From Siderastrea siderea (lineage: Eukaryota > Cnidaria > Anthozoa > Scleractinia > Rhizangiidae): 64,000 nucleotides of DNA. Numbering within the stretch: the first letter of the stretch is position 1; each line of letters opens with the position of its first letter. Below are positions 37,791 through 50,700 of this stretch, piece by piece. Under the pieces are notes generated by a model. The model was not told where the DNA came from. It was given only the letters and a program-made list of their open reading frames with translations, and searched no databases. The position numbers were made by a program, and so were the translations under genes. Where the stretch lies: positions 53,601,038 to 53,665,037 of the forward strand of contig OZ034972.1 in assembly GCA_964030785.1 (NCBI GenBank). Direction: 5' to 3'.

Positions 37791-37917
37791 TTTTTGTTGA
37801 GGCAGGTTGGTTTGAGGCAACCTAAAGGCTGGTGGGGACCTGCCAGAAACTTAATTAAAAACTATTTATAGCAAAAACTTAGTACTTAATTTACAAAAAT
37901 TAACAAAAATTTAAAAA

Positions 37918-38275
37918 TACAGAAAGTCCGTTTGTTTTGATGTTATCTGACAGGCTTCTTTTTCAAATTGAATTTGTTCTAGTATCCTTGAGGCCTGTCT
38001 AAGTTTTTATTTGAAAAGCTGTAGGGAGGAAGCATCCTTGATGGCTTTCGGTATTAAATTCCAAACTATGGGTCCTCTGTACCTTACACTATTTCTGCCA
38101 AGGTTACTATTGTACCGTACATGCGAGAAGTCATTAATACGCCTTAAGTTATAATTATTGTCGGTATTGCGTATTTCGAATAGGGCTGTGAGTTGATCAG
38201 GTAAACTATTGTGGAAAACCTGATAAATTATAGAAGCGAGCCTACGCTTGCAGTATGTGAACCCACAAAGCCGAG
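37918..38275 (-). pseudogene. LINE ORF2 C-terminal remnant
   Basis: Minus-strand translation gives FTYCKRRLASIIYQVFHNSL, then NYNLRRINDF, SHVRYNSNLGRNSVRYRGP and IVWNLIPKAIKDASSLQLF, followed by an in-frame stop and more of the frame. This is the typical C-terminal region of CR1/L2-like retrotransposon proteins. 5'-truncated and disabled. Confidence 0.8.
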
Positions 38276-38778
38276 AAATCTAGAAGTTTGGAAAGGGTAC
38301 TCAAGGAGAAAGAAAACAACAAGTACGAAAATCAGAGTGGTGTATTGTGAAAAGTTCACACCTTAGATGTGAACTTTTAGAAGCGTGCAGATAGGATTTA
38401 CGTGCGATCCACAACACGTCTTTGTGTTTGCTCCAAGCTGCACGCTGCTAAAAGCTGCCCTTCAAAGTTTGAAGAACTGACGTAACAACAAAAATTCTGA
38501 GGAGTGGACATGAACGACGACTACCATACCCCACCGACCCCACCCTCACTGCCCTACCTATTTCAATTTGAAACTGAGCCCACGGTTTACAAGCCACTTA
38601 ACGCCGCAATTTTCAACTCCCTCTCGTATATGGCCCATTATTCTGACTACAGCAACACAAAATGGCGGGCGGGTTAGAGCGTGGGAATTATAAGATCGTG
38701 AAACTCGGGAACTCATTATGAGATTTAGTCAGGAGTTTTATTTCTTTAGAAGATATATTTAAAATTTTGCTTCAGAAA

Positions 38779-41700
38779 ATGTTAACAGATGATGAAAAAG
38801 ATTCAGCTTTATGCAAAATCGTCGAAAAGCTCCAGAAAAGCTCGCTCTTCTTCGAAATGAAGGCAGATTTGCAGGTAAAATTAGCCCCTGGAATTCTGTT
38901 CAAATTTGGCAATACAAGACGTATGATTTGAGGAAACCACCAACACGACGCTTTGATCTGGTTGAATCAGTTAGCAGTATTACTACTTCCTTCTCCCCAC
39001 CTCTCAGGATGAGATGCTTAGCTTAGTGTATCGCATGTTTTGTGCTCTGCACTTTGTCAATTAATTAGCTAATGTTTACCGGTACTTCTTTCTAACTTAC
39101 ATAAGGAGGGAGACGAAAGTTTTCTGTCTATAGAAACAATTCTAGAGCAGAGACCTGAGGCCTTCAGATCAAAAGTCTGACACTTTAAAATAGTTGACCA
39201 CCTGAAATGTAATATTTAAGCTTACAACATGATGTTTGAGCTTATATTTTTAGAAGGTTTGTCTTTTCTTACACTCCCAAAGAAAGAAGTAGCAAAGCCT
39301 CACATTCATGTCTCAGACATGAAAAGGAGTATCCAAACCTATCTCAGAGATTCTGGCTGGGAAGTCAAGATACAGAATGCTGTTTATACGCAGTTAAAGA
39401 GGTAAGGCTGTATACAAAAAGTACACCTGTACAGGCTTCAAAAGCATGTCAAGCAGGGGTGGATCCAGAAATTTTGTAGGTTTGTTTACCTTTTTATAGG
39501 AAATTAATGCTACATGAAGTTATTTGCAACTTCACCCTGCGCTTGTCACCTTGTCATAGTGGTGAGACTTGTTTGTCTTCATGATCCCAAGAGCTACGCT
39601 GGCGGAGGCATTGTCCCTGGTAGACCATTCTGGATTGGTCGAGTGGGAGAGGCCTGACAAAGGACAGCCCCTGGTCCTCCAGGTTGGGAGTTTGGCATGG
39701 GGCTAATCACCTCATCCTGTAAAAAACTGTTGATTACAGAAACTAGAAATTACTTCAGAGTGAGTTACACTGGGAGCAGCTCAATCACCTGCCATGCTCC
39801 AGCACAGCAGTATGATGGGTATGGGCTCAAGCTGGAAGGAAGCATGTACATGGATACGGTCTTGGCTGTCTCCAAATAGAAGGCAAAAATACGGTGCTTG
39901 AATGTCAGATTCGTATACAGTGTAGGAAAGTAGGCTAATTTCTGTTATTTTGACCTAAAACTCTGAACCCATCCTTAGCTAGAGGAGGCTTCTCTTTGAG
40001 GAAGGGAGGCAGCATGGGTAGGGTGACTGACTTTGGGAGTAAAGGACAGGATGGCAGGTTTTTGGCTGAGTGGTTAGGACACTGGACTTGAAATCTGAGG
40101 GTCCCAGGTTAAGGTTCTCTACTAACTGCTGAAGGACCGCCAGCTGGAGTTGTTCTCCGTAGACCCAAGTTCAAGTAGTCCTTGGTCATGTTTCATTGTC
40201 CTTGAAAAGTCCATCACAGGAAGCGGTCAATTTAGTATTTGTTGATTCCAGTTTTTAGAACAGCTTTTACAAACTAATACTCAAAGTTGATTCTCAACCT
40301 TTTTGTTTTATACATAATTGGACAAAATATTCCTGGCATTATCATGTAATCTTCCTCAACAAAATACAATGTACAACACCACATTCATGTTAATTTCTTT
40401 CATTTGGAAATTTGCTTTTGATTATAATAGTCTTCTGAACTAGTTTCCCTTCTAGTTGTGTTTGTTTTTAAGTCACAATGAATTCAGATACCTGAATTAA
40501 CACAAGCATTATTGTCTGTAATAAGGTAGATCAAAAAGGGGAACACAGCAGGGTTTTTTTTTCTGCAATTCTCGTAATGGACAAGTATCCGTCATAACAA
40601 TAACTGAAAGCTACATGTAACCATCTGAAAAAACAGTGCTTAACTTTGGTGTAGAGGCCTAAATACTATTGATTAGTGCTTAACCCTTAATACTGCATCT
40701 ATGATCATTTTGAATTTCGTGCTTGGAGTTCAGCATTCTGTGTTCAGGAAAAAACCCTACTAACCCTTCAGGCCTCTTCTTGATTTGCTACTGTCAAGTC
40801 TTCCCTTGCTGGTCACCCCATCAGATTGTGAGCTAAGTGATGCCATCCTCAGAAAAGGGATGTCTGTGCTATGGCATTGCTCGTCAAGATTCAGATCTTG
40901 TACTGATTCCCCACAATTTGTGGATCTGTTGCCTGTCAAATAGGCAACTCATGTCATTAGATGTTTTTTCTTTCTTTTGTTTTTCTATTAGTGACATTAC
41001 ATTTTTCTTTTTTTCCTAAATTTGATGATGTGAACAAAGAAAGTCGCCAGTTTATTGGTTTTTATCTGAAAAAGTTTAGACAAATTTCCTAAATTTGTAA
41101 AAATTAAGTGCCGTGAGAAATCACCTGTCCAAAACTCTCAAAGTTAAAATGTCACATTTGAAGGTTGAGTTTCTTGGCATTCCTTTACACTTAAAACTTT
41201 TTTGTTTGTTTTAAATGTTAATAGTTTACCAGTGTCTTCAACATCAGACATTCCTCAAAACCTACAAAAGGAGCCATTGGCGTTCATTCGCAAAGCACAG
41301 GTGCGTAAGTGTAAAATAATTAAATTAATTAATGTATTGCATAATTATCTACATATTAACAACAAGCAGCATATTAACAACAAGTATATTTCAATTATCA
41401 TTTATTAACTACTCATTGTTTGTATTTTAACTCCCTGTAATCAGCACAACTTGTCAAAATATGTGTACAGCAATACAACACACCAAAAAATCTAATAAGA
41501 GATTTATTATCCAACTTAACCTTTTTCAGGCCTGATCAAGCAACAACTAAATACAACAAAAAACTGTGAGAAAAAAGTTAGTGAGCATGTACATGGTAAC
41601 AAACCGATTTCTTTTTTTTTTACTGTACCAACAACAAATATTTGCTTGACAAACCAGCTTTTTAGTTGTACAAAAATAGCTAACTGTATGAATATCAAGT

Positions 41701-44700
41701 GTAATTGTACTGTGTTGTTCTACACATTATTTAAATCATACTCACTCGAGCTGGATGACAATATCTACTTCATTTAAAAATCTTTATTTTGTAGATGAAC
41801 TGGGAGAAGAGGATAGTGAAAAGCATTAACAGCATGTGCACAGAATTATCACTTCCACTGGCAAGAAAGGTTAGTCAACTGTTATAGATTCGCTATTGTT
41901 CTAGGACTCTTTCACTCCCAGACTGGAAAAACTGATCTAGAATAATTCAAGAACAGCCTGGATTATATTTAAAAAAGAAATTGTGCCACAGCAAGAGCTT
42001 TCCGATTTGAACGGACATGGCTTAGGATTTCACCCACAGACTCATACTTCACCTAATCCAGAAAAAGCAGTCCATTGTAACTCAAGTCTAGAATGTTTCA
42101 ATAAAAGATAAGGGTAGCAGAGGTTCTTTCCAAATTCCCATGGAAATAATGTTTTGGGGGAGCAGCAATACAATGGAACCCTGATATACAAATCCCTATT
42201 TAACGAAGACCCTGGCATAACGAACAGTATTCTTCAACCTAGTAATAGTAAACTGTATGGGAAAGAATCCCGATATGACGAGCCCCTGTTATAATGAGCA
42301 CATTTTTCCAGTCCCTTGGCACTTCGTTATATCAAGATTCCACTTACCTGGGTTTGAATCCCAGACTCAGCATCATGAGTGGGTTGGGCTGCACAAAAAC
42401 CAACATTTCTGAATTCAAATTTGATTTAGACTCCAGTTGCCACAAGTTTGTCACTCGTGTGACTGGATATTAAAAGTATAAAAATGCCACCATTGCTTAA
42501 AAAATGATGATTCGTTTTATTTATCATGTTACCAGGTTATCTACACAGCACAAATGGCTATATTCTATTTCTTAAGTTTACTTTATAAAATAAAGCAAAA
42601 CAAATTTAACATGCAGCACCAGTAAAATGGCTATGCAAACCAATTAGAGCGCATATTATATGGAAAACTGGTATCCTTCTTTTTGTAGAGGTCATCTGCA
42701 GACCAGGCCCACATGTCATCAAAGTTTGAAACTTTGGGCACTGAACTGGATGAAAAACGTAAGTTATACCAAACTAATTGATGAGTGTATGTTCATAAAA
42801 ATAGCTTTATATGTTTTTAAAAGGCTTTTATCAGGTTTAAGTCCTTTCCGTTTTGACAGCTAGGTAGTGTGCAATGTTGTTTTGAAGTAGCCTGCAAACG
42901 CAGACGTATTTCCGGCTGTCATAATATTTTCGGCAGAGAGAAATGACAACTGGAAATATGTCTGCGTTCGCAGGCTAGTTTTGAAGATGAGTGTTATTAT
43001 TTAGTGTTTTAGAAGAGTGTTTCTCTTGCTAAACCTTTTTATTTAACATGATGGTTTACATTTCACTCTTCCTCCCTTTCTTCTTAGAAATGGAAAAAAT
43101 CAAGCCAGTTTATGCTCCAAAAGACTTTTTTGAGGTACAAGTCATCAATTTAAAAAGAGTTTTAATTTGTACTTTGTGGAATGACAAGAACTTCTTATAA
43201 ATCAGCCAGTCAACCAATCAGTCAGTCAGTCAGTCAGTCAGTCAGTCAGTCAGTCAGTCAATCGGTAGGTTGTTTGGTCAGTCAGTCAGTCAGTCAGTCA
43301 GTCAGTCAGTCAGTCAGTCAGTCAGCCAATCAGTCAGTCAGTCAGTCAGTCAGTCATTTAATAATAGTTTGGAGTATTTAGCTTAAGTAACTAATTGTGG
43401 GCAATATTTAAAGCTATCATAACAAATTTAAAATGCTCGTAATAAATAAATTGAATAAATTTGCTGAATGTACTTAGAAAGAATGTATGAGTTAATTATC
43501 TCATAAATAAATAAAGAGATAAATTTATTTATTTGTTTTCAACGCAGTGTTCGACACTAACTTTCCTGCTAATTTGCCCTTCGGGCAACCAGGTCTCTAG
43601 TTTTAGTTGCCCATGTGTTTGTTTTGATTGCTGGCCACCTAGTAAGCATCCCAGTTGCACGACATTGCCTAATAACTCATACGATAATCACAAAAAATGT
43701 TCAAATTCTATTTCGTTAACTCAGTCAGGTTTTAACATACATTTTATTTAGAAAATTTAAAAGAGTATGGTACTGAATTTTCTTACTGATACACAAATAA
43801 AGAGCACATAAAACCTTTTTTTCCCGTTCACTTGTCTCTTTCTTTTATAACCAAAACACAACAGGCTACCGGTAGGTTACAGGTAGGCATTTAAACAAGA
43901 AATAATGCATCTTGTTTTCCTCCTTCTCAAATTCGAGCCATGGGAAATCTTTCTCCCACGAGGTTTGGTATCTTCGTCGCTTGCTTTCGCTTTTCTCTGG
44001 CTTTTCTGTTGCGCTTCCTCCAACCTTTTCTCTTTAGCTTGTGGGCCTGCTTTGGCATCTTCCTTATCATTGTTCTTTCATGTTTTCCTTGAAAACCCGA
44101 ATTGAAACAGACTCATTTTCAGAACGAACGCCACATTTGTTGGCAATGCAAAGACAAAGCATATTTGGCCACACATGGAAACTAGGCTTAGAAATTTACC
44201 CATCATTCCTTGCGTGCTGAAGCATGGAGACAACAAAGAAGACGATCGAACGTTTCATTTTTCTTGTTCAGAATGACCCTTTTTCAACCTTTTGCTGTGA
44301 AAATGCTCCAAAAGATTGCATTCTTATTAACAAGTAAATACTGTTCACAACAAAGACTTTTCAATAAAAATTTATTGAGTTTAATTCTTGCCAGACAAGA
44401 ACAAAAACTACTCGCCCAATCGGGCAAGATGTGCCAGAATTTTACTTGCCCAACGCGTTATTTTTGTTGCCCTGGGCAAGTGGGCAAGCGTTAGTGTTGA
44501 ACACTGCAACGTGAACTCTGTGCTAGGAATTTAACTTAAACTTTAGTTTGATGTGCTTCAATAATATGCTTGCTGTAACAGCTGAAAGCCTAAGTGTCAT
44601 CAACCAGAGTAAAAATGTCCTTCAAGTTGTATTTATAGGGAAAGACATGTTTGTTTAGAATTTTTAAAGACATGTTTGAACACATCAGTCCCTGATTTCA

Positions 44701-47700
44701 TTTTGTTATTTATTTATTTATTTGTTTATTTTTTTATTTATTTGTTTATTTATTTATTTATTTAAAATATATTCATAAATATTGATTCTATTTTACTATC
44801 TTGCAGGCTCTTATCAGCATAGAAAATCAAAGTTTCACTCCACTTAGAAAGACACCAAGGTAAAGTAGTTTTCTTTTGCTGAAGTATCGCTTCCTTTGGC
44901 CGAACTGCAGACTGCTAGTGCAAATAGAAGCTTGAATCCTTTCTGGACGCTTAACACCGGTTATTCGAGTTATGGGGATCAGCAGATAATAAATGGATCC
45001 TCTATGACACCACCCTGTTTTTCTTAGTGAAAGGGACTCAAGAATGCTTTGATTGTATTTATGCTTAAAGTATCAAGTGAGCACAAGATATGTCAAGCAT
45101 GGTTGAGCTTTTTAAAAAATTTAATCGTTGACATACAGCTTAGTAATGCATATGTTGCTTTACATGATCAATTGAAAACTGTTTTCAAGGATTCTGTTTA
45201 AACAAATTCCAAATTTACGTTGGGTTGACTTGTGAACAGTTAGTCTTATGGAGATTAGAACACATTTTCTCACATCAACTTTGTTTGTATCTTTTTGCTT
45301 CCTCCCTAACTCTTCAACATTTGTAAACAAAAACAATTAATCCTGTTTGCAAGCAGGAAATCTATGCCCAGTGTTACTTATGGTCACACAGTTCTTAAAA
45401 CCTTGGGTAAACACCTGTACAGTATGTTTAATCCAGGCCAACAACTGTGTCCTTCCGAAAGAACATCTCATAACACTCATGCTCATGAAATCCACCCCCT
45501 GTCCCCTTCTATAAGTAAGTCTGCATCTACTGGTTATTACTTTCAGTGCCCTCTTAGTCTTTTAACTAATTTATAGCTTTTTTTATCTATTAAAATTAAT
45601 AGCTCTATAAAAGGCTGGGGCTTAATCAAAGTTCAGCTGTACACAAAATCCCTCCAAGAATTGGTGAGTTGCATGCAGACTAAACTGAAGGAACTTATAT
45701 TATTGTTCTTTTGTCTTATTGTTCTCTAAATGTCATGCAGTTTTCAATAAGAAACACTCACCCATGCACTCCCAAAATATTTTAAAGCCATTTTGGTCAG
45801 AAATGGGGTGTAGGTACTCGTCTGGAATAGGCTATTTAACAGACTGGGAAAAGCAGTGTACATGTTTGGGTGATAGGTACAGAAATTATTATTTATTATT
45901 TTAGGTGATAATAATATTTTGAATAGACGTTTCATTCTCCAAGGTGGTTTTCAGAGAGGTCCCATGCTCTGAGCAAAACACCCCCATGGGTGGAGACGGT
46001 GGGATGGGAACTGAGGAGAAAGGCAGTGGGAACTGGCACAAAGGAGGAAGGAACTCTGAGAAAAGTAGCAATTGTGAAATGGTTAAAAGCAGGAGAAATG
46101 TGGACATATTTCACAATATCTATTCAACCATAAAAGTGGAGATACTGAGGATGAGAAGGGAGAGGTGGGAGCAGTGGGTATAAGGAGAGGAAGTTGAGTT
46201 CTCCCTGCCCCCCACCCCACCCCCCTGGCCCTTTCCTGCAGTGTATCTACATAGTATTCAGCAGCTGAGAGCAGGTATTCATTCATTTATTGAAGAGTGA
46301 GATTCCCTTGTGCATGTTCCCCCATTAACATTAAACTTTTAAAAGACAGTTGATTTCCCTATGAATATCATCTAGTGTTTTGAATGCCTAGACACCTTTC
46401 TAATCAAAAAAGTAAAATGTTCTTTCCCTCTGAGTATCATACTAGTGTATCACACTAGGTTAGCCATCAAGATTTTTAGGTTAATGTTGCATTAAATCAT
46501 AATTTTCAAAGTATTTTACTTAAAAATAGAGAATGGCCTACAGAGAACTGGATGCAGGAAGTCTTCATAGTGGAGTGGATGATGCTTTGCTTGAGAGCTC
46601 ATCTACAGGTACGTTAAACATCTCAGTGCAACCCCCTCCCCTTGCTGTCATCCATCCACCATTTTTTTTCTGTTTAAATGTACCTGATGAAAGACGATAG
46701 GTTGCTTAATTTGTTTTTTGCTCTTATTTTACGTCAGATTCATTTACAGCGGAGTGGAACAAGATAGGAAGGAAAGGTAGGTTTTTATACTGACTTCATC
46801 AAAATGGTGTAAAAGCCATGAAACGGATCAAGCTTCAACTTTTTAACCAGTTTTACTCCATATCGAGGAAACGCGCAACCACTTCTAATTCTTCATTTCA
46901 TCGACTATCTAATCACAATATTTGAGAAAGTCAGCCAAATTCCCAGCAGTTTGAAAGGACTGCAAGTAGTGGTCTTCTTTTCCACAGCGGTCTAACGCGC
47001 GAGAAATGTATAAATAAACAAACCAGGAGCGTTGGAACGTCGCCATCTTCGCATTCTACAAAAAGACATACAAAAATAAAGAGGCTTCTCGCAGGCAAGA
47101 GTTTGAAAGGGTGAAAATATAATTTACAAGTATACTGCAAGTGAAACGTTCTTTATGTGAAGCGTCCTAATTATATCTCCCCTCTTTTGGAAGCAAATTA
47201 TCTCTACTCTGTGAAATGGCGACTGTTTTGCTGTCTACCCTCGCCATGAGGTTGTCAAAGTTTTGCACCTGTTCTCGTGCACGTGTGTTTAGTGTTTTTA
47301 GTATTTTTTTCGTTTGCCAACATATTATTCACATGTTTCACGTAAAACGAAAAACAAAATACCGAGTAGGAATGGAATCTGGCTCTTTCCGGTCAGTACC
47401 AGTCGGGCGTGATAAAACGCCGGCGGCAATGTGAGTAGAATCACATGCAGGCACAGGTAGCCCAAGCTCACTATGAGAGGAGCGCATATATTAAGCTGTT
47501 CCATTTTGCATATATTATGACCTCGGCAAAATATAAATGCAAAATAATTCACAATAATAAATGGTTCACCTTGTTTTTGTGTTATATTACTTGCTATTTA
47601 ATGGCCTTTTGGGGTGATTTGAAGCGTTTTGAACGAGAATAAGCGTCCTTGATTATTTGTCCCTAACACTTAATAAGCGAAGCGAAAGGTAACACACTGT

Positions 47701-50700
47701 TGGCCGTCACGTGGCCGATTCAAAGTTATTTATTTGTTGTAAATCTCGAATTTTGGCACCTCTCTCCAAAACTCTTTAAGAGACCAATGGCGTTATATCG
47801 TAGCAACAAATACATACCAAAAAATTCCAACATTCGCGTTCTTTACCTTATCAAAATCGCCATTTTCAATCTCCCCACCACATCGAACCATCCGTGTGAC
47901 GAACTGTTCGCGAATGCAAATTTCTGATCTCTGTTCATTGGAAGACGTGCACAATAGGCGCTCAGGACAGCAATATCCCGTGTATGAGAGGAGTATTTGA
48001 CAAATTACATGCGAAATTTAAAAATCGCACGTGAAGCGTGCGAAATGCAGAACTTGTGATTTACAGCAGTTTTAGCACCAAAACCTTACCGGGAAAAGCC
48101 ACAATACTGTTTCAATTTTATCTTGAACACTAAAAAGCTGAACGGAGGTCTCTTTTGACACCCTCTGATAGTATTGAAGGTTGATATTCGAATGTCACTG
48201 TGTGTAGCACGTAAGTAATTTCGATTTTTTTTTTCAGTGCTATCAGCAAGGGTTTTTAAAACTTTTAAAAGTAAAAAGTAATCGGCCGTTTCGACCACGC
48301 TTCACGTGCGACTTTCAAATTACGCATGCAATTTGTCAAATACTCCTCCCATACACGGGATATTGCTGTCCTGAGCGCCTATTGTGCAAGTCTTCCAATG
48401 AAAAGAGATCAGAAATTTGCATTCGCGAACAGTTCGTCACACGGATGGTTCGATGTGGTGGGGAGATTGAAAATGGCGATTTTGATAAGGTAAAGAACGC
48501 GAATGTTGGAATTTTTTGGTATGTATTTGTTGTTACGATATAACGCCATTGTTCTCTTAAAGAATTTTGGAGAGAGGTGCCAAAATTCGAGATTTACAGC
48601 AAATAAATAACTTTGAATCGGTCACGTGACGGCCAACAGTGTGTTACCTTTCGCTTCGCTTATTAAGTGTTAGGGACAAATAATCAAGGACGCTTATTCT
48701 CGTTCAAAACGCTTCAAATCACCCCAAAAGGCCATTGAATAGCAAATAATATAACACAAAAACAAGATGAACCATTTACTATTGTGAATTATTTTGCATA
48801 TATTGCAATTAAAGCGTACTTGCTGCATTTTTCATACAAACTCTTATATTTTGCCGAGGTCATAATATATGCAAAATGGAACGGGTTAATATATGCGCTC
48901 CTCTCATAGTGAGCTTGGGCTCCCTGTGATATGATATATACGTGAGCATATGCATCGCCGTAGCTACCCTTGTTGGGCTTGCACGCGTTTTCCAAATTGC
49001 CAGTTGTTACTTCAAAGGGGCACTGCCAGCTATTTTAGCAACAGTTTGAATAGCCAAATGACACATTTTTGTGGATGGAGGCCCGACAAAAATGGTCCAG
49101 ATTGGCTAAAAATGCCTTTTGCAATGGATGGAAACTATTAATAAGTATTTGGCTGGTATGGAAATGGATCCCAACTTAAAAAGGCGCGACTATTTCTCGT
49201 TTCTCCTTGTATATTTAAGCTAAAAACGGCAAAGCTGATTGTGGCTCGTTCTTTCTTTGAAAGTTTGCTTGATATCGTTCCCAATTCAAGTTTTAGCAAG
49301 ATATTTACATTTAAATTTGGCTAGAATCTCTCCGAAAAGGCATGAACCTTTCCCTGACATTGCCCTCCCCCCCCCCCCTTCCTGTGGACTGTTTTGCAGC
49401 GTAGCTGACTGCTAGCCTTCTGTGATTTCAACAGTAATTCAACATGGGAGTTCGTTAGCTGCCAGACAGTATGCAAAGTATGGTGTGCCTGCTGGACTGA
49501 GGAGGGAGGTGTGGAAACTCATTTTGGGACTTGAGGTTGATGATCTGGTATGTTAAGTCATGACCTGGTTTTTATTTGATACCACATGCTGGTGAATTCA
49601 TGACGGCTCTATCGTGCCGAGATCTGACAAAACCGCTCTTTGTGCATGGACTTGCAGATAAATTCCTTATGTTACAAAGCACAGTAAAAAATTCCGCCAG
49701 TGCTAACGCACGATTTATCAGTCATTATTGAGGGTCAAATCAGGACATTATTTGAAGCTACGCGTGAAGTGTTTTTTTTTTCTATTTTGACATTTTGCTA
49801 CATGGTGTAACTAGTCGTACAAGGCGTGACTTGTTTTTCAGTAACCACACCATCAGTTGTACTATAATTTTGTCATATCTTTGCCATGCACGTTCACGCT
49901 CATCCCATGTACGCGTGCTTAAAGTAGCTTTTACCATCTCCTTTGGTAACTTTTTTTTACATGACTCAGTATTTTATAGCGGAGCCAGCGCGCTAGCGCG
50001 TCAGCGGAGCTACATTGCTAAGGAAATTTGGTAACCTATCAATCCAAGAAATTTTGGTAGTGACGTAATACTCACGTGACCGTACGTACGTCCGTCCGTC
50101 CGTCCGCACCACAGGGTTACCAATACACTTCATACACTGGATATAACCCTGTGCTGAATCCCATGTGTTTTTGGCGCGAAATCGCATGTTGACCCGCGTT
50201 GTAGCAAAACAAGCAAAGACAACGCAAGTCAAAAACAAATTTGTTAATGGAAAAAAAAGTTCAAAAGAATACTCAGTTGTCTTTTTGGTGGAAGGGGAAA
50301 AGCTCAATTTAGGCGAAAAAAATTAGGCGATAAAGTTCAGGCGAAAAGTTCAAATTTGCCTTGTCGGTTCTGTTCGAACTCGGTCGGCACACCGCTTGAG
50401 TTCGCGGCTTTTCGCAGCGGTTTCGACGCCAAATATAGCAGAGCTAGTGCTTTTTGGTTTTTTCTGTCCACAACCATGGTTTTTACGGCGTTCCGAACAC
50501 ATTTTGCCAGGAAAAACACCAGCATTTTCATGCTGATAGGCAGCTTGTCACGAAGAAAGAAGTAAGTATTACAATTAACTTAGTAACTGTTATTAAACGC
50601 TCATGGCCAAGTGGATTAATATCTGGCTCCATACGCCGACGTACCGGGGTCGGCTCCCAGGGAGGCTGGAAATTTTTTTCTTTTGTTTTTTCTTTTGTTT

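Larger units (their letters stand above)
36738..38778. other. LINE tail remainder, repeats and TBC1D19 upstream region
   Basis: It contains the end of the LINE 3' tail (to about 36,940), unrecognised sequence 36,950-37,750, a CATA microsatellite at 37,758-37,790, a LINE remnant on the minus strand, and unannotated sequence before the TBC1D19 start. No TATA box was identified. The short frames at 37,128-37,473 have no support. Confidence 0.5.

Noticed and set aside
43205..43358. CRISPR-like array
   Set aside because: Units are 4 bases with no spacers, in an intron of an animal gene.
43181..43381. SQSVSQSV frame
   Set aside because: Translation of a CAGT microsatellite, with no splice signals or family similarity.
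47445..48995. Two similar small frames (QAHYERSAYI) on opposite strands
   Set aside because: They are the two ends of the foldback element read outward-in; similarity reflects the inverted repeat, not two genes.
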